Assembly: GCA_934433485.1 (NCBI GenBank) | Contig: CAKRZR010000001.1 | Coordinates: 124,001-188,000 of the forward strand | From: an uncultured Eubacteriales bacterium | GTDB taxonomy: Bacteria; Bacillota; Clostridia; Oscillospirales; CAG-272 | Length of the DNA stretch: 64,000 nt | Direction: 5' to 3' | Shown here: positions 48,973 through 57,126 of the stretch, piece after piece | Layout of the letters: the number at the start of each line of letters is the position of its first letter | Numbering within the stretch: position 1 is the stretch's first letter | Made by a program: the position numbers and the translations under genes | Notes under the pieces: model-generated | What the model saw: only the letters and a program-made list of their open reading frames with translations | What the model was told of the DNA's origin: nothing | Database searches by the model: none

Positions 48973-49857
48973 TCACGCAAAGTACATGCGGATCGGCGTA
49001 TGCAGCACAGACATTTCGCCTTCCGAGAATTTTCCGCCAAATTCGCCGTCGATGGTCCAGGGGATCGACTCCGCGGCGGTAAAGGTGAGGTGCTTTGTGT
49101 GCAGGAACGTGATGTACTCGCTCTTTGTGTCCTGTGCCAGCACCGCGCCGAGCATTTTCGGGTTGTCGATGGGGTTATCCGGATTCTTCACAAGAATGAC
49201 CTCCATCAATCCGTCGGAGAGACTGATTTCCTCTCGCATCCGGAGCGGAAAGCCGCCGACCGAGCGCGTATTGGAGAACATGCCGTAGAGATATTCCCCC
49301 TCTGTCACACCGCCGTCATGCTCGATACGGATGTGCCACGGTCGGAGATTCTGCAGACTTTTGATTCCCTCGACGATGTACGCCGTGCGTCCGAAAACCT
49401 GCTTGGACGGCTGCGGTGTGGAATAGGACGCCTCCGTGAACGCGCCAAACGCCGCGACATACACATACGGTCGTTCCCCAAACAGACAAACGTCCATTGG
49501 GAGCGGCTCCGACTGCACGATGGTGTGCGCAGCCTCCAGCGGATGGGTCGGAATGCCCCAGCTGACTGCGAAATCATTCGTCGTTCCGGACGGAATGTAC
49601 CCGAGCGGCGGCTTTTTCTCCGTGCGCAATAGTCCGGTTACCGTTTCGTTGAGCGTACCGTCGCCGCCTGCGCAGACAATGAGCGAAAACTTGTCTCCGA
49701 GCGCAGCCACTGTCCGGCACGCATCGCCCCTGGACTGGGTCATATGCACCTGTACGGCGTATCCGTTTTTTTCAAACAGGTCGATGATGTCGATGAGATG
49801 CGGGGACAGTGCCGCCTTTGCTGTCTGCGGATTGATGAGAAACAGAGCCGATTTCAT
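48973..49857 (-). CDS. Diacylglycerol kinase family lipid kinase (YegS/DgkB-like)
   Basis: 294 aa. FLINPQTAKAA, CAGGDGTLNETVTGLL (the GGDGT nucleotide motif) and LGYIPSGTTNDFA define the DAGK catalytic fold, with a beta-sandwich second domain ending IDGEFGG. It phosphorylates a lipid such as diacylglycerol or a sphingoid base. The start at ATG 49857 lacks a good SD; an AAAGGA lies ~38 nt upstream, so the start or translation rate is uncertain. Downstream of sigF, possibly in its transcript. Confidence 0.9.
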   Translation of the reverse strand: MKSALFLINPQTAKAALSPHLIDIIDLFEKNGYAVQVHMTQSRGDACRTVAALGDKFSLIVCAGGDGTLNETVTGLLRTEKKPPLGYIPSGTTNDFAVSWGIPTHPLEAAHTIVQSEPLPMDVCLFGERPYVYVAAFGAFTEASYSTPQPSKQVFGRTAYIVEGIKSLQNLRPWHIRIEHDGGVTEGEYLYGMFSNTRSVGGFPLRMREEISLSDGLMEVILVKNPDNPIDNPKMLGAVLAQDTKSEYITFLHTKHLTFTAAESIPWTIDGEFGGKFSEGEMSVLHTPIRMYFA

Positions 49858-49982
49858 ATAGTGGTACGCCCATGTGTGTCGTGATTTGCCGGAGCGCGTT
49901 CCTTTCTTTATAGGATTACAGGATAAGTATATCGCCTCCATATGAAAAAAGGTAGCGGGAATTTGTGAACTTTCTGCATGGA

Positions 49983-50717
49983 TCACACGAGGGCGGCGCG
50001 CATATAGGCAAAGATTTTCTTTTCCTCCCGCGAAATTTTCACCTGCGTCAGCCCGAGCGCGTCGGCGGTCTGCTGCTGCGAACAGTCCTTGTAATACCGC
50101 AGTACGAGTATCTGTCTCCACAGGGGCGGCAGTGTTCCAATCACCTCCGATAACGCCATGTGCTCGAGCAGCTTCGCGATGGAATCCTCCGCGTGCGGCA
50201 GTACGTCCTCCAGCGACCAGTCGTCGTCACCGATGGGATCGGTCAGGGAGTGTACAGGGGATGCCGCGTCCAGAGCCGCCGCCGCTTCCTCCGCAGATAT
50301 GCCCACTGCCTCCGCGAGTACGGACAGATGCGGCTCCACACCATGTGCGGCGAGGTATTTCTCCCGCTCCCGCATGAGCAGAGCGCCGGTGCGTTTCTGG
50401 GTGCGTGAAACCTTGACGATCCCGTCGTCGCGCAGGAACCGCCGTATCTCTCCGATGATGAGCGGTACCGCGTAGGTCGAGAAGGTATTGCCACGGGTCA
50501 CATCGAAGCTGCGTATCGCCTTGAGCATGCCGATGGAGCCGATCTGGCAGAGATCCTCGTAGTCCACACCGCGTCCGAGAAACCGATGCGCGATTCCGCC
50601 GACCAGACCCGCGTTTGCCTCCATCAGGTGCGCTTCTGCCCCCTTGTCTCCCGCAGCCGCCCGCGCGAGATACGCCGCGTTGTCCTCATACGAAGCCTTT
50701 TTCGCTGTTTCTACCAT
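49983..50717 (-). CDS. sigF: Sporulation RNA polymerase sigma-F factor
   Basis: 244 aa. LCQIGSIGMLKAIRSFDVTRGNTFSTYAVPLIIGEIRRFLRDDG (region 2) and LPPLWRQILVLRYYKDCSQQQTADALGLTQVKISREEKKI (region 4) with a region 3 between. Identification as sigma-F rests on synteny with spoIIAA-spoIIAB immediately upstream. It directs the first forespore-specific transcription. GAGGAGG precedes the ATG. Confidence 0.96.
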   Translation of the reverse strand: MVETAKKASYEDNAAYLARAAAGDKGAEAHLMEANAGLVGGIAHRFLGRGVDYEDLCQIGSIGMLKAIRSFDVTRGNTFSTYAVPLIIGEIRRFLRDDGIVKVSRTQKRTGALLMREREKYLAAHGVEPHLSVLAEAVGISAEEAAAALDAASPVHSLTDPIGDDDWSLEDVLPHAEDSIAKLLEHMALSEVIGTLPPLWRQILVLRYYKDCSQQQTADALGLTQVKISREEKKIFAYMRAALV

Positions 50718-50776
50718 AGTTTCAGCCTCCTCTGTGCCAATTCAGTATGTAAAACAGCGACTGCGCGGCAATCCCA

Positions 50777-51226
50777 TCAGCGTACCCACGGCAGCGCGGA
50801 CAGCTTTTTTGTGAGCACCACCTTGGTACCCTTGCCTGGTGTCGAGACCACGCGCAGACTGTCCATAAAATTCTCCATCACCGTAAAGCCCATGCCGCTT
50901 CTTTCTCCCGCCGGATCTGTGGTGAACAGCGGTTGTCTGGCGCGCTCAATATCGGAGATGCCGCAACCCTTGTCCCGGATCTCAATGCGCAGTACCCGGT
51001 CAGGCAGAATCCGCATGGCAAGACTGATTTCGCCAACCTCATCACGGTAGCCGTGGACAATGGCGTTTGTGACCGCTTCGGAAACCGCGCATTTGATGTC
51101 GGACAGCTCGTCGAAGGTCGGATTGCACTGGGCGCAGAATGCCGCCGCACAGGATCGCGCGAGCGCTTCGTTGACGGACAGTGACGGAAAGGTCATGCGC
51201 ATTTCGTTTTGAATGGATTTTTCCAT
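50777..51226 (-). CDS. spoIIAB: Anti-sigma-F factor SpoIIAB (serine kinase)
   Basis: 149 aa GHKL-type kinase: N box EAVTNAIVHGYRD, G1 EIRDKGCGISD, G2 ERSGMGFTVMENFMD. It binds and holds sigma-F and phosphorylates SpoIIAA. ATG 51226 (MEKSIQNEMRMTFPSLSVNE) has GGGGAG upstream; one base separates it from the spoIIAA stop. Confidence 0.97.
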   Translation of the reverse strand: MEKSIQNEMRMTFPSLSVNEALARSCAAAFCAQCNPTFDELSDIKCAVSEAVTNAIVHGYRDEVGEISLAMRILPDRVLRIEIRDKGCGISDIERARQPLFTTDPAGERSGMGFTVMENFMDSLRVVSTPGKGTKVVLTKKLSALPWVR

Positions 51227-51227
51227 A

Positions 51228-51581
51228 TCATATCTCCCCTCGATTGGATTCGCCGCCGCGTGTTTCAATTTTGATGAGCCGCTCCGTTCCGGCAAGGTCG
51301 AGAATACGGCGGATCGGCGGATTCGGATTCGCGAGGATGCATGGGATCCCCATTTCCGTCGCCTTCGCGTACCTGCCGAGAATCAGCCCGAGTCCGGAGC
51401 TGTCCATAAAACGCACCGCGGACAAATCGAGCACGAGCTTGTCCGGCTTTTCGATATAGAGTTTCGTATCGATCCGTGCGCGTACGCTCTGTGCGATGTG
51501 GTGATCGATGTCTCCCTCCAAATAGATTGTCAGCACGCCGTGATCTGTGACCGACGCGACCGACTGATGATTCTGTGTCAT
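51228..51581 (-). CDS. spoIIAA: Anti-sigma-F factor antagonist SpoIIAA
   Basis: 117 aa STAS protein: LTIYLEGDIDHHIAQSVRARID, LVLDLSAVRFMDSSGLGLILGRYA with the phosphorylatable Ser in DSSG. It releases sigma-F from SpoIIAB when dephosphorylated. The start is put at ATG 51581 (MTQNHQS); an in-frame ATG four codons earlier overlaps the SD-like AAAGGA. Promoter with Spo0A-like boxes upstream. Confidence 0.96.
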   Translation of the reverse strand: MTQNHQSVASVTDHGVLTIYLEGDIDHHIAQSVRARIDTKLYIEKPDKLVLDLSAVRFMDSSGLGLILGRYAKATEMGIPCILANPNPPIRRILDLAGTERLIKIETRGGESNRGEI

Positions 51582-51634
51582 ACAGCATGCCATCCTTTTT
51601 GTGACTGAATTGGTAAAGAAAACCTTGTGACTTC

Positions 51635-51700
51635 ATTATAGAACAAACTCTCCGCAAAGACTGTCGGATTGACGCAGGTGCAAGAAAAAATCGTTCGACA
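51635..51700 (-). promoter_or_regulatory. spoIIA promoter with Spo0A-like boxes and 21-bp spacer
   Basis: Minus strand CCGACA (51667-51662), 21-bp spacer, TATAAT (51635-51640). A Spo0A-type box TGTCGGA (plus strand 51662-51668, one mismatch to TGNCGAA) overlaps the -35, and a perfect TGTCGAA lies on the minus strand at 51694-51700. Confidence 0.55.
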
Positions 51701-51754
51701 GATTTCGTGCCGTCCATGAAACGAACCGTTACATCCGAATCAACTGACGAACAG

Positions 51755-51783
51755 TTGCATCCCGACGGGAGATGTGGTATACT
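51755..51783 (+). promoter_or_regulatory. Promoter of the Xre/repeat-domain regulator
   Basis: TTGCAT (51755-51760), 17-bp spacer, TATACT (51778-51783) preceded by TGG. Confidence 0.8.
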
Positions 51784-51812
51784 GATCGCAAAAAAAGAAT
51801 GGAGGAGAGTAT

Positions 51813-52940
51813 ATGCAGCTGAAATTTGGAGAGAATCTGCGCACGCTGCGCCAAAACGCGGGAGTGACACAGGACCGGTTGGCGGAATATCTCGGCATCA
51901 CAAGTCAGGCGATCAGTCGGTGGGAATCCGGCACCTGTTACCCGGATCTGGAATTTCTGCCGGGGATCGCGTCCTATTTTCATACCACCGTGGACGCGCT
52001 GCTTGGCTGCGACCGGGCGGAACAGGAGCAAAACGACGCCGTCCGCGCGATGTCCGCACTGCTATCCGCCGGCAAACGGGAGGACGCGGTGCAGTTTGCG
52101 CACGAAAAGCTGGCGCTGTATCCAGGCAACCACGCACTTGCGGTGTTGCTGGCATCCGCGGTGCTTCTATATGGCAAAACGGAGCCGTACGCCGCCGAAC
52201 GGTATCGAGAGGGAGAGTCGCTTTGCCGCCGGGTTCTGCGTGACAATCAGGACGTGACTGTCGTCGGGGATCTTCTGCGACTGACGGCAAAAAACACGCT
52301 GAGCTATCTGCTCCTGTGGCAGGACAAGCGAGAAGACGCAATCCGAATCGCCATGGAGCTGCCGTCATTTACCGGCGGACAGGAATTTTTGCTCATGAGA
52401 CTCCAGGCGCCGGAGCAAAAGAGCGCGTATCTGGCGTCGATTCTGCCCGGCTACCTCGCGATGCTGAACGGCGGCCTGCTCGATCCTGTGGCAGAGCCGG
52501 AAGAAAACAGTGTGATCCGCTATTCGATCACGGATTGCCGCCGGGTGCTCGCGATATGGGACAGCGTATACGATGCGGCGGAACCATATATCGGCAAAGA
52601 CGCCCGGTACGCGCCGTTTCTGTATGGGTATCTCACCTTTCGCCTGGCGCGGCTGCTGACTGAAAAAGCGGGTGTCGAAGCGGAGCTTTCGGACGTATTG
52701 CGCCGATTTGACAAGTGCGTCGCGACGGACAGCACAGATAGGCATTCTCTGGCGGCGATGGAGAGTATCCGCAAAAAGGATCCGGCGTATCACGGTCTGC
52801 AAACGCCGGCTGCCGATTGCTCCGCGCACACCAAGGCGGCGTTCTTCAGGGAAGGGTATCTCGCAGACAATGCGGACATAGCCTATGAAGCGTTATGGCG
52901 GGAGGTATTTGAAACTTTGCAAATAAACGCTGAGCATTGA
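51813..52940 (+). CDS. Xre-family HTH regulator with C-terminal helical-repeat region
   Basis: 375 aa. Residues ~1-65 are an HTH_3 domain (FGENLRTLRQNAGVTQDRLAEYLGITSQAISRWESGTCYPDLEFLPGIASYF). The remaining ~300 residues are Ala/Leu-rich helices spaced like TPR units (AVQFAHEKLALYPGNHALAVLLASAVLLYG, LLRLTAKNTLSYLLLWQDKREDAIRIAMELPS), common in clostridial regulators of this layout. GGAGGAG precedes the ATG. Monocistronic; ligand and targets unknown. Confidence 0.87.
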   Translation: MQLKFGENLRTLRQNAGVTQDRLAEYLGITSQAISRWESGTCYPDLEFLPGIASYFHTTVDALLGCDRAEQEQNDAVRAMSALLSAGKREDAVQFAHEKLALYPGNHALAVLLASAVLLYGKTEPYAAERYREGESLCRRVLRDNQDVTVVGDLLRLTAKNTLSYLLLWQDKREDAIRIAMELPSFTGGQEFLLMRLQAPEQKSAYLASILPGYLAMLNGGLLDPVAEPEENSVIRYSITDCRRVLAIWDSVYDAAEPYIGKDARYAPFLYGYLTFRLARLLTEKAGVEAELSDVLRRFDKCVATDSTDRHSLAAMESIRKKDPAYHGLQTPAADCSAHTKAAFFREGYLADNADIAYEALWREVFETLQINAEH

Positions 52941-52966
52941 CGGAACGTGTTCCCGGCGTTTTTGCG
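52925..52966 (+). terminator. Terminator after the Xre/repeat regulator
   Basis: AAACGCTG (from 52925) pairs with CGGCGTTT, with an inner GGAAC/GTTCC; TTTTT tail. It overlaps the stop codon. Confidence 0.6.
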
Positions 52967-53037
52967 CATAGATATTCCCGCTCTGTCGGATTTGCACGTT
53001 TCCGCGCACCATTTGCCGGATACTTCGCACAAATCTC

Positions 53038-53066
53038 TTGACAGGGCGGGATTTTTGTGTTAAGAT
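53038..53066 (+). promoter_or_regulatory. Promoter of the phosphofructokinase gene
   Basis: TTGACA (53038-53043), 17-bp spacer, TAAGAT (53061-53066). Confidence 0.7.
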
Positions 53067-53107
53067 TAGCATGAAAAATCATGAGTATTATGAAAGAGGA
53101 GCAAACA

Positions 53108-54370
53108 ATGGAGTCTATGCTACATGGCTGCGCCGTGGTCGGACAATCCGGCGGGCCGACTGCTGCCATCAACGCCACGCTTGCCGGGGTGATCCGCGGC
53201 GCTTATAACGCGGAGGAAATCGACACCTTATACGGCATGCGCAACGGAATTGAGGGGCTGCTTGCGGAAAATCTCATCGACCTGACTGCCCGTTTCACCG
53301 CCGCAGATGGATCGCTGGACGCGGAATCCCTGGACGATCTCATCCATACGCCTGCCGCCGCGCTCGGTTCCTGCCGCAAAAAGCTGCCCGATCCGCACGC
53401 CGACACCGTGTTTTATGAGAATCTGATTGCCATTTTCCGCAAGCTGAACGTCCGCTATTTCTTCTATATCGGCGGCAACGACTCGATGGATACCGTCGCA
53501 AAGCTCACGGAATATCTGAAAACCTCCGATTACGAAATGCGTGCGGTCGGTATCCCGAAAACGATCGACAACGACCTTGCCGGCACCGACCATACACCCG
53601 GTTTCGGTTCCGCCGCCAAGTATATCGCAACCACCATGCAGGAGATCGTCCGCGATTGCGCCGTCTATACCGTTCCTGCCGTGACCATCGTGGAGATCAT
53701 GGGGCGTGACGCCGGTTGGCTGACAGCCTCTGCCGCGCTGCCCACGTATCTCGGCGGCTACGGTCCCGATTACGTCTATCTGCCGGAGGTGCCGTTCTCG
53801 ATGCACGGCTTCTTTGCCGATTTGCGCCGCGCAATGGAAAAAAAGCCGAACATCGTCGTCGCCGTTTCGGAAGGGATCCGCTTCTCGGACGGTCATTATG
53901 TCGGTGAGGGCACGCAGTCCGGTTCTGCGGACGTGTTTGGGCACAAGTATTTGGGCGGTACAGGCAAGGCGCTGGAGGTCGCGGTAAAGAAGGAACTTGG
54001 CTGCAAGGTCCGTTCCGTGGAGCTCAATCTGCCCCAGCGCTGCGCCGCGCATTGCGCCTCTCTGTGCGACCTCTCCGAATCCGTGGAGGCGGGACAAGCC
54101 GGTGTGGAAGCCGCTGTGATCGGTGCGACCGGTGCAATGGTCTCGATCCTGCGCGCGCCGGAGAGGGGAAAAGCCGATTCCTACAGCGTATCCTACGAAA
54201 CGAGCGAGATCTCCGGCATCGCCAACAAGGTGCGCAGCGTCCCGCGGGAATTTATAAACGACGCGGGCAATATGGTCACGGACGAGTGTCTCGCCTATAT
54301 TCGTCCGCTCATTCAGGGGGAACCGCAGATCCGCTACAAAAACGGCATCCCGGTACACGTGGTGCTGTAA
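53108..54370 (+). CDS. 6-phosphofructokinase, probably pyrophosphate-dependent
   Basis: 420 aa, longer than the ~320-aa ATP-PFK. VVGQSGGPTAAINATLAGV opens the fold. The phosphoryl-donor motif is YIGGNDSMDT: Asp at the position where ATP enzymes have Gly (GGDGS) points to PPi use, and PKTIDNDLAGTDHTPGFGSAA carries the Lys typical of PPi-PFK. EIMGRDAGWLTA and VSEGIRF follow. It phosphorylates fructose 6-phosphate reversibly. Start at ATG 53108 (AGAGGAG 6 nt upstream), not the two earlier in-frame ATGs. Monocistronic. Confidence 0.9.
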   Translation: MESMLHGCAVVGQSGGPTAAINATLAGVIRGAYNAEEIDTLYGMRNGIEGLLAENLIDLTARFTAADGSLDAESLDDLIHTPAAALGSCRKKLPDPHADTVFYENLIAIFRKLNVRYFFYIGGNDSMDTVAKLTEYLKTSDYEMRAVGIPKTIDNDLAGTDHTPGFGSAAKYIATTMQEIVRDCAVYTVPAVTIVEIMGRDAGWLTASAALPTYLGGYGPDYVYLPEVPFSMHGFFADLRRAMEKKPNIVVAVSEGIRFSDGHYVGEGTQSGSADVFGHKYLGGTGKALEVAVKKELGCKVRSVELNLPQRCAAHCASLCDLSESVEAGQAGVEAAVIGATGAMVSILRAPERGKADSYSVSYETSEISGIANKVRSVPREFINDAGNMVTDECLAYIRPLIQGEPQIRYKNGIPVHVVL

Positions 54371-54383
54371 GTTCATGTGAAGA

Positions 54384-54420
54384 AAAGCTGTCTCTGTCCC
54401 ACATGGGAGGGGGACAGCTT
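54384..54420 (+). terminator. Hairpin after the phosphofructokinase gene
   Basis: AAGCTGTC pairs with GACAGCTT, with TCCC/GGGA inside. The tail TCTCTG is only moderately U-rich. Confidence 0.55.
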
Positions 54421-54456
54421 CTCTGTATAGAGACTGTTTTTCTTATGACAGATGAA

Positions 54457-54485
54457 TTGACTTTTCCATGGATATATGGTATACT
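54457..54485 (+). promoter_or_regulatory. Promoter of the GH29-lysR operon
   Basis: TTGACT (54457-54462), 17-bp spacer, TATACT (54480-54485) with TGG before it. Confidence 0.8.
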
Positions 54486-54612
54486 AAAAACGTTGATGCA
54501 AGGGTGATTTTGTGGCAAAAACATATATTCGGGTTTTTGGCGCAAAATCTCAAATCATTCAGCGCATCCTTCACAGAAAAATCCCGCATGCGGGACATAA
54601 AGGAGCGAGAAT

Positions 54613-55614
54613 ATGACCAATAAGGAATGGTTTGCCGGAGCGAAATTCGGCATGATGATCCACTGGGGACTGTATTGTCTCCCGGCAGGCGAATGGCGCG
54701 GCAGACGGATGGAGGATATCGGCGAATGGGCGATGCAGTATTTCCGCATCCCGCTTGCGGAGTATCGGATGCTAGCGGGCGCGTTCAATCCGATTCTCTT
54801 TGACGCGGAGGAATGGGTGCGCACTGCCAAGGATGCCGGTATGCAGTACATGGTATTCACCTCCAAGCACCACGAGGGCTTTGCCATGTTCCATTCGGAT
54901 GTTTCAAAATACAACATCGTGGACGCTACACCGTTTGGGCGCGACGTGACCGCCGAGCTTGCCGAAGCATGCTACAAGCATGGGTTGAAGTTCGGTCTCT
55001 ACTATTCGCAGGATCTGGACTGGAGCGAACCGAACGGCGGCGGCTACACGGTCGGCAAGACATGGTGCGGCGGCAAGGCGTACTGGACGAACAACTGGGA
55101 CTTTCCGAACGACGGCGAAAAGAACTATTCGCAGTGCTTTGAAGCGAAGATCAAGCCGCAGGTCAAGGAGATCCTCACCAAATACGGCGATCTCTGCCTC
55201 ATCTGGTTCGACACGCCGTGTACCATTTCCCCCGAGCAGACCGACGAGCTGTACCACCTTGTGAAGCAGTATCAGCCGGACTGCCTTGTCAACTCCCGCA
55301 TCGGCAATGGTTGGGGCGACTATCGATCCACCGGCGACAACCAGGTCGATTTTGATACCGTCGAGGGCAAATCCCACCGTCAGGGAGAAGCGAATGTGCG
55401 CACCGGTCTGTATGAATGCCCCGCGACTCTCAACGATACCTGGGGCTATAAGGCGTACGACCAGAACTGGAAGAGCCCGGAACAGGTTTTGGCGCTGAAA
55501 AACACCCTGAACGCGCGCGGGATCAATTATCTTTTGAACGTAGGTCCCGATTATCTCGGACGGATTCCCGGACCAAGCGTGGATATTCTTCGCAAAATCG
55601 GCGAGCAGGCGTAA
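54613..55614 (+). CDS. Alpha-L-fucosidase family protein (GH29)
   Basis: 333 aa, no signal peptide, so cytoplasmic. GAKFGMMIHWGLYCLPAGEW, YMVFTSKHHEGFAMFHS (conserved HHEGF), GLYYSQDLDW and LIWFDTP, whose Asp matches the GH29 nucleophile. It lacks the C-terminal beta-sandwich of many GH29 enzymes. Likely cleaves fucosylated oligosaccharides taken up from host glycans or plant material. AAAGGAG precedes the ATG. The LysR gene follows after 3 bp. Confidence 0.92.
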   Translation: MTNKEWFAGAKFGMMIHWGLYCLPAGEWRGRRMEDIGEWAMQYFRIPLAEYRMLAGAFNPILFDAEEWVRTAKDAGMQYMVFTSKHHEGFAMFHSDVSKYNIVDATPFGRDVTAELAEACYKHGLKFGLYYSQDLDWSEPNGGGYTVGKTWCGGKAYWTNNWDFPNDGEKNYSQCFEAKIKPQVKEILTKYGDLCLIWFDTPCTISPEQTDELYHLVKQYQPDCLVNSRIGNGWGDYRSTGDNQVDFDTVEGKSHRQGEANVRTGLYECPATLNDTWGYKAYDQNWKSPEQVLALKNTLNARGINYLLNVGPDYLGRIPGPSVDILRKIGEQA

Positions 55615-55617
55615 ACG

Positions 55618-56511
55618 ATGATCCGCTATACGGCGTTTTGCAAAATCGTGGAGCTGGGCAGCTTTACCCGTGCAGCAGAGGTTCTCGGCTATACACAGGC
55701 GGCAATCAGCCAAATGGTGCGTTCCCTCGAGGCAGAACTGAAGCTGACCCTGCTGACCCGGACGCGCAGCGGCATCCGACTGACGCCGGAGGGGGAGCTT
55801 GTCTATCCGTTTATCCAGAAAACCGTCGCCTGTGAGCGCGCCCTTGCCGACAAAGCACGGGAGATATACGACTTAGGCGCGGGAGAGATCCGTATCGGCA
55901 CGTTCTCAAGTATTTCCCAGCACTGGCTGCCGTCCCTCATCAAGCGGTTCAACCAAAAGTATCCGAACATCCTCTTCCGGCTCTATCAGGGCGACTATAC
56001 GACGATGGGCGACTGGCTGCGCTCCGGTTATATTGACTTCTGCTTTGCCGACCTCGCCGCGATCCCCGGCTTCAATACGATCACGCTGGCGAAGGACTCG
56101 TTTTTAGCGGTTCTGCCGGTCGATCATCCGCTTGCCAGGCATCCGATGGTGCCGCTGTCATCGCTGACCGCGGAGCCGTTGATCGCCGCGGAGGAGGGAA
56201 ACGTCAGTACCGTGCTTGCCGCCTTTGAGAGCATCGGACAGAAGCCGCGCATCCAGTACGCGGTCCACGACGACTATACAATCCTCGCGATGGTGGAGCA
56301 GGGGCTCGGCTACAGCATTCTGCCCGCGATGGTGCTCGATCGGACGAATTACGCGTTCCGCGCGGTGCCGACCACCCCTGCGATCATCCGACAGATCGGC
56401 GTGGCGTACCGGGATATTGAACTGATGCCGATGGCGACGCAGCACTTCATGAAGTTTATGAACGAATCCTTAGATGAGCTGGTACGCGGACATTATACCC
56501 CTGTAAAGTGA
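55618..56511 (+). CDS. LysR-type transcriptional regulator
   Basis: 297 aa. HTH FCKIVELGSFTRAAEVLGYTQAAISQMVRSLEAELKLTLLTRTRSGIRLTPEGE; ligand domain IRIGTFSSISQHWLPSLIKRFNQKYPNI ... MVEQGLGYSILPAMVL. Starts 3 bp after the GH29 stop, so the two are co-transcribed, which is unusual for LysR genes that normally diverge from targets. It may control the fucosidase or an unlinked set. Confidence 0.94.
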   Translation: MIRYTAFCKIVELGSFTRAAEVLGYTQAAISQMVRSLEAELKLTLLTRTRSGIRLTPEGELVYPFIQKTVACERALADKAREIYDLGAGEIRIGTFSSISQHWLPSLIKRFNQKYPNILFRLYQGDYTTMGDWLRSGYIDFCFADLAAIPGFNTITLAKDSFLAVLPVDHPLARHPMVPLSSLTAEPLIAAEEGNVSTVLAAFESIGQKPRIQYAVHDDYTILAMVEQGLGYSILPAMVLDRTNYAFRAVPTTPAIIRQIGVAYRDIELMPMATQHFMKFMNESLDELVRGHYTPVK

Positions 56512-56559
56512 AGCGACACCGTGCTTCCACAGAAAATTTCTCTTTTTTTCAAAAAACAC

Positions 56560-56588
56560 TTGACAATTCCCTCCGTTTGTGATATACT
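56560..56588 (+). promoter_or_regulatory. Promoter of tRNA-Val
   Basis: TTGACA (56560-56565), 17-bp spacer, TATACT (56583-56588). Confidence 0.88.
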
Positions 56589-56609
56589 ATTACCACCGTG
56601 AGGGAATAC

Positions 56610-56686
56610 GGAAGCATAGCTCAGTTGGCTAGAGTACTTGCTTGACATGCAAGGGGTCACTGGTTCGAACCCAGTTGTTTCCACCA
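56610..56686 (+). tRNA. tRNA-Val (anticodon GAC)
   Basis: 77 nt with encoded CCA. Acceptor GGAAGCA/TGTTTCC, D-arm AGCTCAGTTGGCTAGAGT, anticodon stem CTTGC/GCAAG around TTGACAT, T-arm TGGTTCGAACCCA. Confidence 0.94.
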
Positions 56687-56703
56687 CCTCCAATCCCCCT
56701 TGA

Positions 56704-56737
56704 AAACAGACACTGGATATGGATCCGGTGTCTGTTT
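56704..56737 (+). terminator. Terminator of tRNA-Val
   Basis: AAACAGACACTGGAT (from 56704) pairs with ATCCGGTGTCTGTTT, TTT tail. Confidence 0.88.
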
Positions 56738-56770
56738 TTCGTTTTGCAAAAGTACAGCTCAGCCGTCAAA

Positions 56771-56818
56771 AAAAGCCTGTCTCCCGGAAATTTTGTGTTT
56801 CCGAGGACAAGCTTTTTG
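56771..56818 (-). terminator. Terminator of the TSCPD gene
   Basis: Minus strand: AAAAGCTTGTC ... GACAGGCTTTTTTTG with inner CGGAAA/TTTCCG pairs. The gap from tRNA-Val to 56851 holds only these two terminators. Confidence 0.75.
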
Positions 56819-56851
56819 TGTTCTATCGGAGAAATCCCGAAAGGCGGTGTG

Positions 56852-57103
56852 TCAGCCTTCCGCCAGGGCTGCCCGCAGCGCCTTTGCAAGCTGATCTCCA
56901 CACGAGGTCGGCTTCGGTCCGCAGGTGTTGCCCTCCAGCAGTGCTGCGACCTTTTCCGCCGGCATGCCCTCAACCAGCCTGGAAATCGCTTTTAGATTGC
57001 CGTTGCAGCCGCCGGTAAATACGACGTCGTGGATAATGCCGTCCTCCAGCCGAAACTGGATCATGGAGCTGCAGGTGCCCTTGGTTTTGTATGTATATTC
57101 CAT
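56852..57103 (-). CDS. TSCPD domain protein (TIGR03905 family)
   Basis: 83 aa. YKTKGTCSSMIQFRLEDGIIHDVVFTGGCNGNLKAISRLVEGM and the C-terminal NTCGPKPTSCGDQLAKAL are diagnostic, with paired cysteines (TCSSM, GGCNGN, NTCGPKPTSC) that probably bind metal. The family is a stand-alone version of the ribonucleotide-reductase-associated TSCPD domain; function unknown. AAGAGGAAGC precedes the ATG. Follows the DUF4097-like gene in the same direction. Confidence 0.93.
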   Translation of the reverse strand: MEYTYKTKGTCSSMIQFRLEDGIIHDVVFTGGCNGNLKAISRLVEGMPAEKVAALLEGNTCGPKPTSCGDQLAKALRAALAEG

Positions 57104-57126
57104 AATGCTTCCTCTTTTCTTTGTGG

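Noticed and set aside
51593..51660. Sigma-H promoter for spoIIAA
   Set aside because: I looked for AGGA-type -35 and GAAT-type -10 at correct spacing and did not find a convincing pair.
53228..54376. 382-codon minus-strand ORF opposite the phosphofructokinase
   Set aside because: No family resemblance or SD; the plus strand holds a complete PFK.
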